From the NCBI RefSeq assembly GCF_964340395.1, contig NC_135552.1, forward strand, positions 4,229,201 through 4,293,200: a stretch of DNA of 64,000 nt. Direction: 5' to 3'. Position numbers and translations under genes: made by a program. This DNA comes from Glandiceps talaboti (lineage: Eukaryota > Hemichordata > Enteropneusta > Spengelidae). Numbering within the stretch: the first letter of the stretch is position 1; each line of letters starts with the position of its first letter. Positions 11,796 through 23,705 of this stretch are shown piece after piece. The notes beneath the pieces are model-generated. The model worked only from the letters and a program-made list of their open reading frames with translations, did no database searches and was not told where the DNA came from.

Positions 11796-13780
11796 GTTCT
11801 TAACATAACTCAGGCTTGCGAGACTGATACTTCCGTGTGTGTCACACTAATAAAGGCTAAACGACATTCAAGAGAACACAATTTTGGGTTGGTAACGTGG
11901 AAGTGACACTCATTGGCTCCGACATCGTTGGTCAGTATTTATCATCATTACATGGGCTACCTTTTACATCAGGGAAGCCCCCCCCCCCCCCGCTATATTG
12001 TGGCTTTATTGTTTGTTACAATATGGAAAAGGACTCCTAACACAGTCAACATTTGTCAAGTACCATAGTATGTGGTGTTTCGTTCATCAGATAACCAGCA
12101 GTGTGGTTGTTCATCAAGTTTGGAGTTTGAGGAAGTGTCTTCCAAATATAATTAAACCCTGTTGATAATTTGTGCGATAGCGTTAAAGTCAGTTTAATAT
12201 AGTCACGTGACTGTTTTGTCAAGGTTTGCTTCCATGAAATTAGGGTTAGGGAAGCAATTGGCGCAAAGGACTAGAGGGTGATGTCACGTCGGACCACTAC
12301 CAATATTCAGTAGCTATCGGTACATACAAAACAGCCCTTTTAGCGATGCTATGCTCCGACCACTGTTAGAGAGTCTAGGTGTGAAGTGTTGGTGAAATAT
12401 CCACCGAAAATAATCGTGGTCGATGTCAGTGGTGATTTGAGGAAGGCATTGAGATTGCAAAGTTCACCATAGGGACATATTATAGACGGGTTCGATTCGT
12501 TGAGATAAATAAATACCCATCCTGTTGAACATCCTGCTATGAAATCAAACTTTGTTATCAATGAAAACCACCGAGAAATTACAGTAATCATGAAGGAAAT
12601 GATAATATGGGTAATTTGATCATCATCGGATCTCACGTCTGACATTAGACTGGACATACTGTAATAGGACAGTACACAATATTTAACTACACTTCTTGTC
12701 TTGTTTTAGTCTATTTTTGAAATGTTACTTCAACTTTGATGTTAAATCGTGTACATGTCTAACAACTGGCAAAGTTCACATCACGAATTTGTAAATGATA
12801 TTAAAATCACACTGTGGCATGATAACGCTATACGGTCTGGCTCGTATTTTTATTATAGTTCCAATATACTTATTATACATACAATACGTTCAATCTAGCC
12901 GGGTTGAGCTCTTATCAAGAATTTGTTAATGATATAAAAGCGACATTACATGATACCAAACAATTTAAAAACAACAGTCTGTCTCAATCATCAAGTCAGG
13001 TTTTTTTTTACACTCGATCACCTCTAATAACTTTGTGATATATAGTTGATTTGCGTCTGAATGAGTTTTAATGTGTTACGTATCATCGCATGTTGAAGAC
13101 CGTCTTCAGCCGAAGAGTGATTCTCATTTATAGGTGTACACTTTAAATCTACACGTAGACAACAATGGACAAACAGTGACTGGGTGAACTCAAGTAACCT
13201 TTCCCCTCTACGGAACTTTTGAATCACTTGTGTTAACAGTGAAGGGTCCGGTTGCCAAAATGAAAGAAAAAGCGCATTGATATAAACGTCCACCCGTCAA
13301 TCAATTGGTCAATCAACATGAGTATAATAATAAATAATTAATAAATAATTAACACGAATCCCAGACAAAGTTTATAGCAAAGCAATGGCGAGGGATTGGT
13401 CTCACACGCGATTCACAACAGGTTATTGCGAAGTATTTCTACGGGATTGGTCTTGCATGCTACTTAAGTATACGTACAGTAACTCTATAGCTAACCCGAT
13501 AATATTTGTTTATACAATATTAAAAGCTGAATACCCAGTCCAATAATTCACTGAACAGTTACATATAGAATGTCCACAGACAAAGTAATATGTTAATGAC
13601 CTAAACGACGTGTTAACACTCATTTCCCTATAAATCGTAGATATTTTTATAGTCAATGCAAGGGAAGAACAATACAGCCATCTCAGGTTAAAGGCATATT
13701 TTATCTTGACATAATACAAAATAATACGAACCGGTGCAATATAGCAACAGGGTACAGCAAACCCAATTAATTACTTTAAC
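11796..13780. other. Non-coding stretch with no convincing gene apart from the weak remnant at 12349-12657
   Basis: The stretch contains a run of about 11 C near 11980 and short open frames (such as 13024-13293 and 13510-13719, - strand) without recognisable motifs or splice structure. I see no RNA gene. Confidence 0.6.
12349..12657 (-). pseudogene. Possible remnant of a rhodopsin-like GPCR C-terminal part (weak)
   Basis: The 102-residue frame has two hydrophobic stretches. One (ITHIIISFMITVISRWFSL) looks like a decayed helix 6. The second, WVFIYLNESNPSII followed by a Phe/Leu/Lys segment, resembles a decayed NPxxY helix 7 and helix 8. The key Tyr of NPxxY is absent, and I cannot find helices 1-5 upstream on the same strand. 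It may equally be a chance frame. Confidence 0.2.
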
Positions 13781-13781
13781 A

Positions 13782-13928
13782 ATACAATACAATACAATAC
13801 AATACAATACAATACAATACAATACAATACAATACAATACAATACAATACAATACAATACAATGCAATGCAATGCAATGCAATGCAATGCAATACAATAC
13901 AATACAATACAATACAATACAATACAAT
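13782..13928 (+). repeat. Pentanucleotide microsatellite (AATAC)n/(AATGC)n
   Basis: Uninterrupted AATAC repeats contain a block of six AATGC units at about 13861-13890. This compound structure suggests spread of a point variant by slippage. Confidence 0.97.
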
Positions 13929-14212
13929 CTGATTACTAGTACCTTGTCCTCAAAATTCAAAGATTTCAAATGTGAGTTTGTCTATCGTTTCGACAATGTA
14001 ACAACGTGACAAACGTCTTAATCTTATAGCTTTACCATGCTAATCACGTACTCTAAATTATACATAAAAACTGTATTGGGAAGAGTAAGGAGTCAACTGC
14101 CACCAAAAGCAACTCTTGCTTAGTGATTTAAAAAACAACAACAATATAATGAGTTTATCTACTGTTTTACACATCGTCATCATCATCGTCGTCATCCGAT
14201 ACATGTTAAATC

Positions 14213-14343
14213 TTCATACATACATACATACATACATACATACATACATACATACATACATACATACATACATACATACATACATACATACATACATACA
14301 TACATACATACATGCATGCATGCATGCATGCATGCATGCATGC
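14213..14343 (+). repeat. Tetranucleotide microsatellite (ATAC)n then (ATGC)n
   Basis: Long CATA repeats switch to CATG repeats at about 14312. Open Thr/Tyr/Ile/His frames here are artefacts of the repeat. Confidence 0.97.
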
Positions 14344-14554
14344 ACGCACCGATGTGTTAAGCTATATATCCTATCTGACAACGCGTGAGCTATCAAACTT
14401 AACAAGCACGAAGATCAACTGTCATCCGCGTCCTTGAACTCAAACGGACACTTTCCGAAAATAGATGGCATATGGTAAACCATAACTAAAATTGAAAAAA
14501 AAATTACTCTAACAAGATTTTTGAATGTAAAATTGCAATATCTGAGAAGTTCTA

Positions 14555-16084
14555 TTATGTGTTTTCATAGATTGCTTCTTCCTCTGGTTGGCTTATAGTG
14601 GCAATATTGATAGGTTCATAGAAGTCATCTGGCCCACTTGTATCTAAAGCAGTGTACACCCCGTTGTCAGATGAAGGTACAGAGGTCGTCGCGTATTTCT
14701 CAGTTATTTCTGTCTCTTTCACATGTTTTGCCTCCGAGTCGTTGACTTCCTTCAATTGCGCAGGTGGTAATTCATATCGGTTTCTTTTCTGGCGTCGTTG
14801 CTTTCTGACGGAAGATAGTAGCTTTAACATATGAGGTGTTCTCTCTCCATCACTTTCCTCATCAGTGGACTGTCTCCGATTTAGGATAAAGACGACAAGA
14901 AGAACAAGTCCTACCCCCATGATCAAACCAACAAAGAGGCAACCGACAGCAACTCCCGCAAGTAAAGGATTGTTGGTGTTTACCGGCTCGTGATCGTCCT
15001 GGACATCAGTGTAGCTAAAATGTTTAAAATAAACTGAATTTGCACCGACAGAGTTATTAGCACGACATTCTATCAGTACACCGTCTTGTGTTGGACTTTC
15101 TCCACTTGGGTCGTCTAAAACGTGCAGAATGCTACCATCGCCGGTAACAATAAACCTGTCACTACCGTGGAGTTGATCAATGAGGTTACCGTCAACAAAC
15201 CACTCAACTTGAATGTCGGTTTTCGGATTACCATCTACGTCACATTTATAAAACACGTGGTAGTTGAATAAAAAGCTAGAATTAGTTGATACGTTATATT
15301 GTTTGACATCAACTTTAGGAGCGTATAACACATGTAGAGGACTGAAAGTACACGTACTAGGTGTATTGATGTTAGGGTGTTTGTGGGTACATTCTATGAC
15401 CACACCATTATCCTTAGCATCTAGAATCCGCGTATAAGAACTCGTCCAGTTGGAATATTGAACTGAGTCTGGTGATACCTGTTGTTGAGGAAGTCCTGCC
15501 AGACCCCATGTTAAGGTCGACCGTGGGTCCCCCCGATTTTCATTGGCACAGTTCATTACTATTACGTCATTCTCTGTGAATTCTCTGCGATTTGAAGTGT
15601 GCTGTATATCTAACGAGCAAGTCGGCAGAGGTACGATGTTTAGATTGGCATAGTCAGAGTTAATGGGTGACTCACCGCTTGGTAAAACACCACAACGATA
15701 TTCACCTTCATTTGTTGTGGCTTCATTTTTAAGTGTCAATACCAGTTGTACAAGAGTAAAGTTTCGTTCGCCAAATATATTTGACATGGTCGCACTCCCT
15801 GAAAATCCGTCTTCGGTGCAATCCATCCGAGATATTCTTTCAGCCGCAGGTTTTTGTTGTGCTGTGCGCGCGATGTTAAAACTACATAACTGGTCAGACG
15901 AACCCGCACGGTGCCAGTAAAATCGTGTATTGCTGTCACCTGTGATTTGTAACTTGCATGTGAATTCAACATCCTCGGGTTCGTCAATCCACTTGGTCAC
16001 GCTCTGTGGATTTGACACAATGTCAGCGGATACAGGCTCCGTCAGAATGTTTAAGAAAGATAAGAGAACAAGCAGCAGTAACAT
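14555..16084 (-). CDS. Single-exon type I membrane receptor: three Ig-like domains, transmembrane helix, cytoplasmic ITAM
   Basis: The frame is 509 codons from ATG at 16084 (context CACC-ATG) to TAA. Residues 1-20 form a signal peptide ending PVSA. Ig domain 1 is roughly 25-150 (C43, W57, and a YRC motif at C131). Domain 2 is 155-250 (C179, C232). Domain 3 is 255-355 (C281, W295, C340). N-glycosylation sequons such as NFT, NWT, NVS and NNS are present. A hydrophobic helix lies at about 373-401, followed by the basic stretch RKQRRQKRNR. The tail holds Y437, Y464, Y477, Y489 and Y506. Y477-TAL, eight residues, then Y489-EPI fits the ITAM rule YxxL/I-x6-8-YxxL/I. YENT at the C-terminus is a YxN, Grb2-type SH2 site. 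The family suggests a cell-surface adhesion or immune-type receptor signalling through Src/Syk kinases; the ligand is unknown. No intron is visible, unusual for an Ig receptor, so a retrogene origin is possible. A foldback element starts about 260 bp upstream. Confidence 0.85.
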   Translation of the reverse strand: MLLLLVLLSFLNILTEPVSADIVSNPQSVTKWIDEPEDVEFTCKLQITGDSNTRFYWHRAGSSDQLCSFNIARTAQQKPAAERISRMDCTEDGFSGSATMSNIFGERNFTLVQLVLTLKNEATTNEGEYRCGVLPSGESPINSDYANLNIVPLPTCSLDIQHTSNRREFTENDVIVMNCANENRGDPRSTLTWGLAGLPQQQVSPDSVQYSNWTSSYTRILDAKDNGVVIECTHKHPNINTPSTCTFSPLHVLYAPKVDVKQYNVSTNSSFLFNYHVFYKCDVDGNPKTDIQVEWFVDGNLIDQLHGSDRFIVTGDGSILHVLDDPSGESPTQDGVLIECRANNSVGANSVYFKHFSYTDVQDDHEPVNTNNPLLAGVAVGCLFVGLIMGVGLVLLVVFILNRRQSTDEESDGERTPHMLKLLSSVRKQRRQKRNRYELPPAQLKEVNDSEAKHVKETEITEKYATTSVPSSDNGVYTALDTSGPDDFYEPINIATISQPEEEAIYENT

Positions 16085-16344
16085 GGTGACTTTCGATGAT
16101 ATTCCGTCCTCCGGTCACAGTGCTAAATCATATACACGCCTTGAAAAATAATGAAATTTAACGGTTGGTAGGCTTTTCTCAGACGATCGACCGCACTGGT
16201 AAAAGCAGTCAGTTCGCTCACGGGTTACCTACTAACAAGTTTGCTTTGTTCGACAAGTGTACACTCACTTGTAAATTCAGTTCAAACTTTTTCCAGTGAA
16301 ACCTATTCAGTGTCTTCCGGGTTTTGAGGAAACGTCACTTGTCT
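16085..16344 (-). promoter_or_regulatory. 5' flank of the Ig receptor gene
   Basis: This 260 bp interval between the start codon and the foldback element must hold the proximal promoter if transcription starts nearby. I see no clear TATA box or splice acceptor. Confidence 0.3.
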
Positions 16345-17168
16345 ACGATGCTGACGTTATCTGCAAAAACGAATTGAAAAACACATTCAAAAACGTAATC
16401 GTAAACGGGTTCGGGTAACTGACCGCAATTGACCCTTTTCAGTTCAAATTTCGAAAACAAGTTTGAAATCGTAAATGTAAATAAACAATATTGTACTTTT
16501 ATCGTAATGACTATGAGTATCTCATTTTAACAATGTAGACAATTCACTAAAAGATTATTCCTTTTATGAGTTATTATGAAAGCGATTTATTTTTTCATTG
16601 ATTGGAGGAAAGATCATAAACACACAAACATTTGTCCTGTAGACATTCGTGTTTACATGATGGATACGTTGGTTAAAAGGTATTAGACACGAAAGAAGTG
16701 TACCGACCCATCTGAGTTAGAAGGTTAGGAATCGTATATGTACATATAGGCCGTATAAGTGAATGTTTTAGCTCTGAGAATGTGCGATGTGCACTTCGAC
16801 ACGCATTCATCACAGTCCCTCTTATTAGTGTCTTTCTGTAGTTTTTACAGTGTCCTTTTCGATATATATAATTTTTCAAAAGTGAATAAAAATTGTCAGA
16901 TTACATGATGATGTATCCGGAAGCTGCCACATGTACAACTTGCTTTCCTGCCATTGCCAGTATACATTGTGCATGTTTGTGTTTGATATGAGAATAAAAA
17001 GAAAAGTACATTTTTGAAAGCACTTTTCACAATGTGCCATGGAGATATTAAGTACTGAAATTATATCTTGACTTTATTTTCATGTTGTTGCATTCACCCC
17101 CCCCCCCCCAACAGTTCACTGTGCTAAACAAATAACCGTCCCCATTTCCTATAATATGCAGCCCTTTA

Positions 17169-17549
17169 GGGGCAACATCAAAAGTTCAATATAATATATC
17201 TAACTTAATTGCTTAAGTTTGGGGGTAGGGGGGTTTTGGCCAAATTAATTTCTCAACCGTCAAAAACGATTTAACGTCATACTTGGCAAATTCTGTACGA
17301 TTTCAAGGCTGCTTTTACCTATAACACTGCGTACACTCGGTCCGATTTATCAGGGGTACGCGGTTAAAATGGTTTTCTGTTTTTATTTATAATTCAGTAG
17401 TATATTGGTACACTGTTTGAAAGTGGAAGTATACAGTATGAGTCTGAAACGATTTTCAATTTTAGGTCAGTTAAGTTAGATGGGGGGGGGGGGGACCTAA
17501 CTTAAGCAATTAAGTTAGATATATTATATTGAACTTTTGATGTTGCCCC
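17169..17549. mobile_element. MITE with perfect 51 bp inverted repeats and TTA target duplication
   Basis: Bases 17169-17219 and 17499-17549 are perfect inverted copies starting GGGGCAACATC. TTA flanks both sides (17166-17168 and 17550-17552). A 3 bp TTA duplication is the PIF/Harbinger signature. A G-rich tract abuts the inner end of each arm on the + strand. Confidence 0.75.
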
Positions 17550-17757
17550 TTACAGTAGTTCCAAACCTTGTTGGATTTCTGTAGGAAATGTAGTTGTGTG
17601 TACATTGTGTACTTTTTTGTTATTTGTCTGCATAAAAGAGATAATCATCCAGCATTTAAAAAATTGCTTAAATGTATTAACATGGCCAGAAATTCCAAAG
17701 AATAGATGAACACAAATGCAGCTTCTGAGTCACCTAAGCCTAAGGCTCAGTGATTGG

Positions 17758-18243
17758 TAGCTGCAATAATTGTAGCGTTTGATGTGATTTTGAGGGCTTT
17801 TTCGTCTGTTTTTGTGCCTTTTTTCGTTCTGACGTTTAACCCGAATCAAACGCTACAATTCCTCTAATGCAAATGCAATAGACGGAAGCGATTCAGATCT
17901 GAATCGCAAAATTGGGCGGACTTTTCTGCTAAATTACGCCTTACCTGGCAAAATATCGGACATTTCCTAAAGCCAACATTAATTACGGAGCCTTCAAGAC
18001 CAAAGAAGTGTTCAGAGGTACCCCAGTTCCGTCAAAATCGGCAAATGTAGCAAGGCATGCAGCAGTTTGAAACGGGTAGTACGTTGACCCCTCGCTCACG
18101 TTTTCAATGTGGTCTCGTCTATTTGAATTTGCATTAGAGGAATTGTAGCGTTTGATGCGGGTTAAACGTCAGAACGAAAAAAGGCACAAAAACAGACGAA
18201 AAAGCCCTCAAAATCACATCAAACGCTACAATTATTGCAGCTA
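17758..18243. mobile_element. Mutator-like MITE with ~125 bp inverted repeats and 9 bp target duplication
   Basis: The left arm starts TAGCTGCAATAATTGTAGCG at 17758 and its inverse ends at 18243. The flanking direct repeat AGTGATTGG lies at 17749-17757 and 18244-18252. It is 486 bp, non-coding and nested inside the larger foldback element, so it inserted later. Confidence 0.8.
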
Positions 18244-19582
18244 AGTGATTGGATGAGTAAGTTTCAGTTCATTTACTATACACATTAATGATTGGAAGAG
18301 TTACCTGGGGCGTTACACAAGGGAAAAATCCGACCAATACCCATAGAAAACGAAGAATTTGTTTTGAACTTGTGAGCTTTGACATTCATCATCCCATCAG
18401 TCCCTCGCCCCTGTAAGTGTAATACTCATATCAGACCAAGATCAGACTCTAAGAGGGACTGTGATGAATGCGTGTCGAAGTGCACATCGCACACTCTCAG
18501 AGCTAAAATATTCACTTATACGGCCTATATGTACATATACGATTCCTAACCTTCCAACTCAGATGGGTCGGTACACTTCTTTCGTGTCTAATACCTTTTA
18601 AACAACGTTTCCATCATGTAAACACGAATGTCACGGACAGGACAAATGTTTGTGTGTTTATGATCTTTCCTCCAATCGATGAAAAAATAAATCGCTTTCA
18701 TAATAACTCATAAAAGGAATAATCTTTTAGTGAATTGTCTACATTGTTAAAATGATTTAGTCATAGTCATTACGATAAAAGTACAATATTGTTTATTAAC
18801 ATTTACGATTTCAAACTTGTTTTCGAAATTTGAACTGAAAAGGGTCAGTTGCGGTCAGTTACCCGAACCCGTTTACGATTACGTTTTTGAATGTGTTTTT
18901 CAATTCATTTTTGCAGATAACTTCAGCATCGTCACTTGTCTTTGATTCGATGAAACTCAGTGACGGCAACTGTACATCCGGGAACTTTTCAAATAGTCAC
19001 TGAAATCAAAACCTATGGCCTTGACAGTTTTTGATGACAAAATGGGAGTGGGGAAACCATCGCTGTGGCAAAACTCATGATCTGACCGCTGACCGTACGA
19101 TTTGCGAAGTCAAACACGAAAGTGACTGCCTGTTGAACACACACTTCTATTCTATACAGTATAGCGAGTTAGTGCGTACCACAGTCACTTGTAAGCTATG
19201 CAGGAATAGTTATGATATTATTAGGTGTATACGAATACTAGATCTTGATATAACGCCATTATTTTGTATCGTGATATCCTTGAATAGAATATTAACTCAC
19301 AAGTGACTGTGCAGGGTACCGTCGTACGTGAATGTTTTCTCTCACAAAATAAGGTTTCTTGGAATTCACTACATGTCTTTCTATTTACAGGGATCTTCTT
19401 GAAAGAGAGATGACTCAGTAGATTTCCCCAACACAGTAATATATATTAGTCATAGCAGAACATCTACATTTTACGGCCGAAATTTAAGAATCGTAGAATT
19501 AATATAAAAAATGGACATATAAAAAAATCGTACAAACAGTATAAACAATTTAGAAAATAAAATTCCAATTCAAAATGTTCTT

Positions 19583-19794
19583 TTGGGGCTACTCGGCGTG
19601 CCATACTGGTCCATTGGTACATTTTTTGGGCTACTCGGCTTGCCATACTGGTCCATTGGTACATTATTTGGGCTACTCGGCCTGCCATACTGGTCCATTG
19701 GTACATTATTTGGGCTACTCGGCCTGCCATACTGGTCCATTGGTACATTATTTGGGCTACTCGGCCTGCCATACTGGTCCATTGGTACATTTTT
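19583..19794 (+). repeat. 42 bp minisatellite, five copies
   Basis: The unit TTTGGGCTACTCGGCCTGCC plus ATACTGGTCCATTGGTACATTA repeats five times with few changes. It is open in several frames on both strands because 42 is a multiple of three. I do not call it coding. Confidence 0.95.
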
Positions 19795-21067
19795 TTTCTT
19801 TTAAGACTCATAATCTCCATAATTTTTGAATTTTTTATTCGTTTCAAATTTTGAAAAAGTAAATGTCCAACTTTTTGTATTTATATTTCTTCCAGATTAT
19901 TAGTAGTCTTGAGTGCATCCGACTGCTTCACAATAACTCACTTATCAGGTAATTATTTCAAACGAAAGAACACACGTGTGTTCGTAACGTATAACAAACA
20001 CGATTGATAGTTTCACAGGTATTTGCTTTGTGTTATGTACTACACCAAATAACTACTGTGGTACTTTATATTAGTTAAATTCAATATTCATTCTTCACGT
20101 CGTTAATTTATTCATATATTGCAAATTTAAAGTATGAGTATATATGATAAATGGTTACAACGTCCTAACTATAAATTTGGGCAAATTTGAAGTGCAACAA
20201 ATAATTGCAAAATTATTTAACATGGATAACGTCCGGTTTATGACGACTTAGGAATCATGATGTAAAACAAAAGATTTCATACAACTAGTGGGGGAGGGGG
20301 GGGGGGCAGTGACCTTAGGCAACGAGCTGGGACCACAGACATGTAACTGCTGGGACTAGCTATGGGCCGTGGGACAATGGACTTGAATGAATTGATATTT
20401 CCAGGTTTAGGTGTTTAGTATATCGTGCCATTGTCCAAAGCAACTTGAAGTAATTACATGTACATACGTGCCTCGAGCTTGTCACATCACAACGATTTAA
20501 TGATTACGGTGTTCAATACTCGGAAGGCCGCAGGCTCAATGTCAGAAAACACATGACTCTTAACGGCACCTTCCGAAAGTACAACGTAAGTCCCCCCCCC
20601 CCCCAAGCATATTTTGTTGCTCAGCAGGAATATGTGCTCTGGTTTGCAAGAATGTCCAGGTTGTTTATTATTGTATATCAATGTAGGTCTACATAATTAT
20701 CGATACAAGCAGTCTAATTCATTGGTTATCATATCAATGGCTATTATGATAAATATCTCCGTCTGAGTCATTTCCTATAACAAAGGTGAAAGACAATTTC
20801 AATACGTACGTATACAATATACAAAATGATTATTTCATTGCATAGGCGAAATGAAGGGCTAGTTTGTATTAGTTAGGCCTACTGCAAAAAAATGAAGTAT
20901 TAAACTACTGTAACAATAAATTAATAAAAAGTGTGTACACTATGATGTCTTCATTCCCATCGCTTTGAAAATAGGATCTGGATATCAACCTAATACTTTT
21001 TGGCGTCAATAACAAACTATTATTATGAATAATCATTTAGGAGAGGATAAATCACCCGAAGACGGGC

Positions 21068-21122
21068 TTTGTTGGTTGGTTGGTTGGTTGGTTGGTTGGT
21101 TGGTTGGTTGGGGGGGGGGGGG
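21068..21122 (+). repeat. (TTGG)n microsatellite followed by a G run
   Basis: About ten TTGG units end in about 12 consecutive G, a possible G-quadruplex sequence. Confidence 0.9.
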
Positions 21123-21568
21123 TTAAAGCACCCACAATGACTCTATCCTTCATCAACGAAAAGGTACGGAGAACCGTACACACCCTGGTATTGTAAAGAG
21201 GAGTTGTCCAAATTATAGAGTCGAACTAGACACACTACGTATACTTTTATCATATATTAATTCATCAGATTCGCAATCTGACAGTGATTAAATTCTGATG
21301 TGGCGAATACGGCTCGACTTCTTTATTTACCCCGGTTTCATTCGTGTATTGTCGTTTACTTTCGATTTTGTTGTTCTGGGAGTGTGGGATATGGGAAGGC
21401 GGTGATCTTTTCCCAAAACTACAAAATGGAAAGCAAACGATAGTACAATGTAAATGTAGGAAACAGACTTTTAGATAAATAAGGAAATTGAGCAGTATTC
21501 GTCAGATTTTAATCAGAATGAGATACATTCGATCTGTGCACTGTAGTACAGGACACTTAGGTGTACGA

Positions 21569-21636
21569 CAAACAAACAAACAAACAAACAAACAAACAAA
21601 CAAACAAACAAACAAACAAACTAAGTAACAAATATT

Positions 21637-21665
<29 letters not shown>
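21569..21665 (+). repeat. (AAAC)n and (ACAG)n microsatellites
   Basis: An AAAC tract at about 21569-21620 and an ACAG tract at about 21637-21665 are separated by a short spacer. Confidence 0.95.
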
Positions 21666-21667
<2 letters not shown>

Positions 21668-22718
21668 TCAATCAACCAATCAATCACAATGACAAACATG
21701 ACACATGAACTATGGTATGATATCGATTACATAATCAATATACCGTATCTATACAAGAAAATAATAAATGTTCACTATTTTAAAGTTAAAGAATTTTTCC
21801 CATATTTTCTTATGAAGTCCTCAGGATTTTCCGAAGAGTCGATTTACAATATTCCCCCCTCTGTACGATGACACAATAAAGAATCGCCAACGGTTTATAT
21901 TGTATTTAATAGCATACAATATATCACTGTATGGTTGTCACGTTAATCATGGAATACTTCTATGCGTCAATACACTATACAATGCCTTGAATACACAAAC
22001 TGTGGGATACGTGTCTGAGTCTGAGAGGCGGAAACTACTTAGTGGCTTGTGCGCGTAGATAACATTTGAAAACGTTTCGATTTCACAAGAAACGTATATA
22101 TAAAAAACACTCCCCCTAGTACATTCATTTTTTTGTCAAAACAATGGAGCCTGATGCCTTATAAAAAAAATTGTGTGGTTCCGGTTACGCTGAATTTTTG
22201 GATAGGTGGATGGGGGTAGGTAGATTTTTATTTTAATATTCTTTATTATATTTTTTTCTGTGTGAGTGTCCATTGTTTTCCAAATGGTCTCTGTGTTGTT
22301 TATTTCTTCCTATCAGATGTACAGCCATTACAGATTGGAAGAACAGTTTTATATTGTCTTTTCTAAGTTGACGTCAGTTTCCGCATCCACTGTTTCTCGT
22401 GAGACTTCACAATTTTTGCGATTTTATTATTTTTTTCTCGAATAAGTAAAAAAAGAAAAGTTTAGGGTCAGCAGTGAAAAGCTATATGGGGGCGGGTAAC
22501 CGGAACCAAACAATTATTTTTTTTAGGCCGGATCATCATATAGAAACTGGCAACTATATGCTGTTTGTACCACAGTAAATACATGTATTGAGTAATTCTT
22601 ATCACAGTTACCCAGCTAACCAGACCAAACAGCTACATTAAATAGAATGCAGGGTGGGGTGTACAACGTGAGATGCGAGTATTTGTACATGTCTAGATCT
22701 CCGTGTTGATGTGCGTGC

Positions 22719-22721
22719 GTG

Positions 22722-22778
<57 letters not shown>

Positions 22779-22795
22779 GCCTATCTGTCTGTCTG
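22719..22795 (+). repeat. (TGTC)n microsatellite
   Basis: An almost perfect TGTC repeat of about 19 units with one CTAT interruption. Confidence 0.95.
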
Positions 22796-23269
22796 TACAC
22801 GAGTCTAGTTAGTTCAATATCAGTCCAAGTTGCGTGGATTTTCAAAGTTTATCATGCATATATGATTCAACAGCAGCCTGGTGTGATTGTATCAAGCCAA
22901 AGATATTTCCCAATGATGCAACAAACAATAAGTATATTGGGATGTGCAAGATCGCTGTGAAGAGGATAGTGGATATTTCCAACGATATATTGGACGTCTA
23001 AAATGACATTGATTAATTTCTTTCAAAAACAAAAGACATTAATGTTCACCATTAGTCGTTTTCGGAGCAAATGTCATTAAATCAATAATTATTCTTTTGA
23101 ACTTTGTGGAAGCAAAGGTTTTGTTGTTTATCAAACAATAATTACAGGGAATGTTAGTAGTTTGCTTCGAGGCTTTCCATCAAATTCTCCAATCCGAAAA
23201 TTACCCCAATGTAAACACAATGCTTGACGGCATTACATACATTTCGTTAGCCCAATATTTTACATACAC

Positions 23270-23705
23270 ACTCATTGGCGAAAATACTCATTCCACTAAT
23301 TGTAATCCACTGTATACATACACTCGCTGGCGGCGCTCTATACATTACACTCGTCAATTGTATTGGCCCACTGTAAATGTGGCCGTTAGTGGCTCCCCAT
23401 ACGCTAAAGGGACTAAGAACTGTTACCATTTATTTGCTGAAGCCCTCGGTACCGTTAATTGGAGGATTTCCCAATCTACCCAACAGTAAATGACATTCAT
23501 TGGCGGAACACACATTCCACTATAATTGACATTGGTGGTGGCGCCCCATACATTCCGTAGTTCACAGCAAATAATACGCTCGTTGGTGGCGCTCTACAAA
23601 TGCTGTTGACACACTGCAAATTGTTGTTGGAGTTTTACACCTAGCGCTATTGTAAGTGCAATCGTAGGTGGCGTTTTACACAAGGATATCGCTCTATGTG
23701 GAGTT
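23270..23705 (+). repeat. Degenerate ~60 bp tandem repeat with GGTGGCGCTCTACA core
   Basis: Variants of TTGGTGGCGCTCTACA recur at about 23326, 23390, 23502, 23530, 23583 and 23665. They alternate with TACACTCATTGGC-like blocks. The copies are diverged, so this is an old array. Confidence 0.55.

Larger units (their letters stand above)
16345..18932. mobile_element. Foldback DNA transposon, ~480 bp inverted arms, 9 bp target duplication
   Basis: The arms 16345-16826 and 18450-18932 are near-identical in inverse orientation (left end ACGATGCTGACG, right end complementary to ACGATGCTGAAG). The direct repeat CACTTGTCT flanks the element at 16336-16344 and 18933-18941. A 9 bp duplication with long inverted arms is typical of Mutator-like/foldback elements. 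There is no transposase frame. The interior is largely two other inserted elements (17169-17549 and 17758-18243). Confidence 0.85.

Noticed and set aside
12480-12500. GGTTCGATTCG near 12485 as a tRNA B box
   Set aside because: No A box or cloverleaf can be drawn around it.
13024-13293. 89-codon frame on the - strand as another part of the possible GPCR remnant
   Set aside because: No transmembrane pattern or family motif; cannot be joined to 12349-12657 convincingly.
23151-23489. 112-codon frame on the + strand
   Set aside because: Overlaps the degenerate GGTGGCGCTC repeat and shows no protein-like features.
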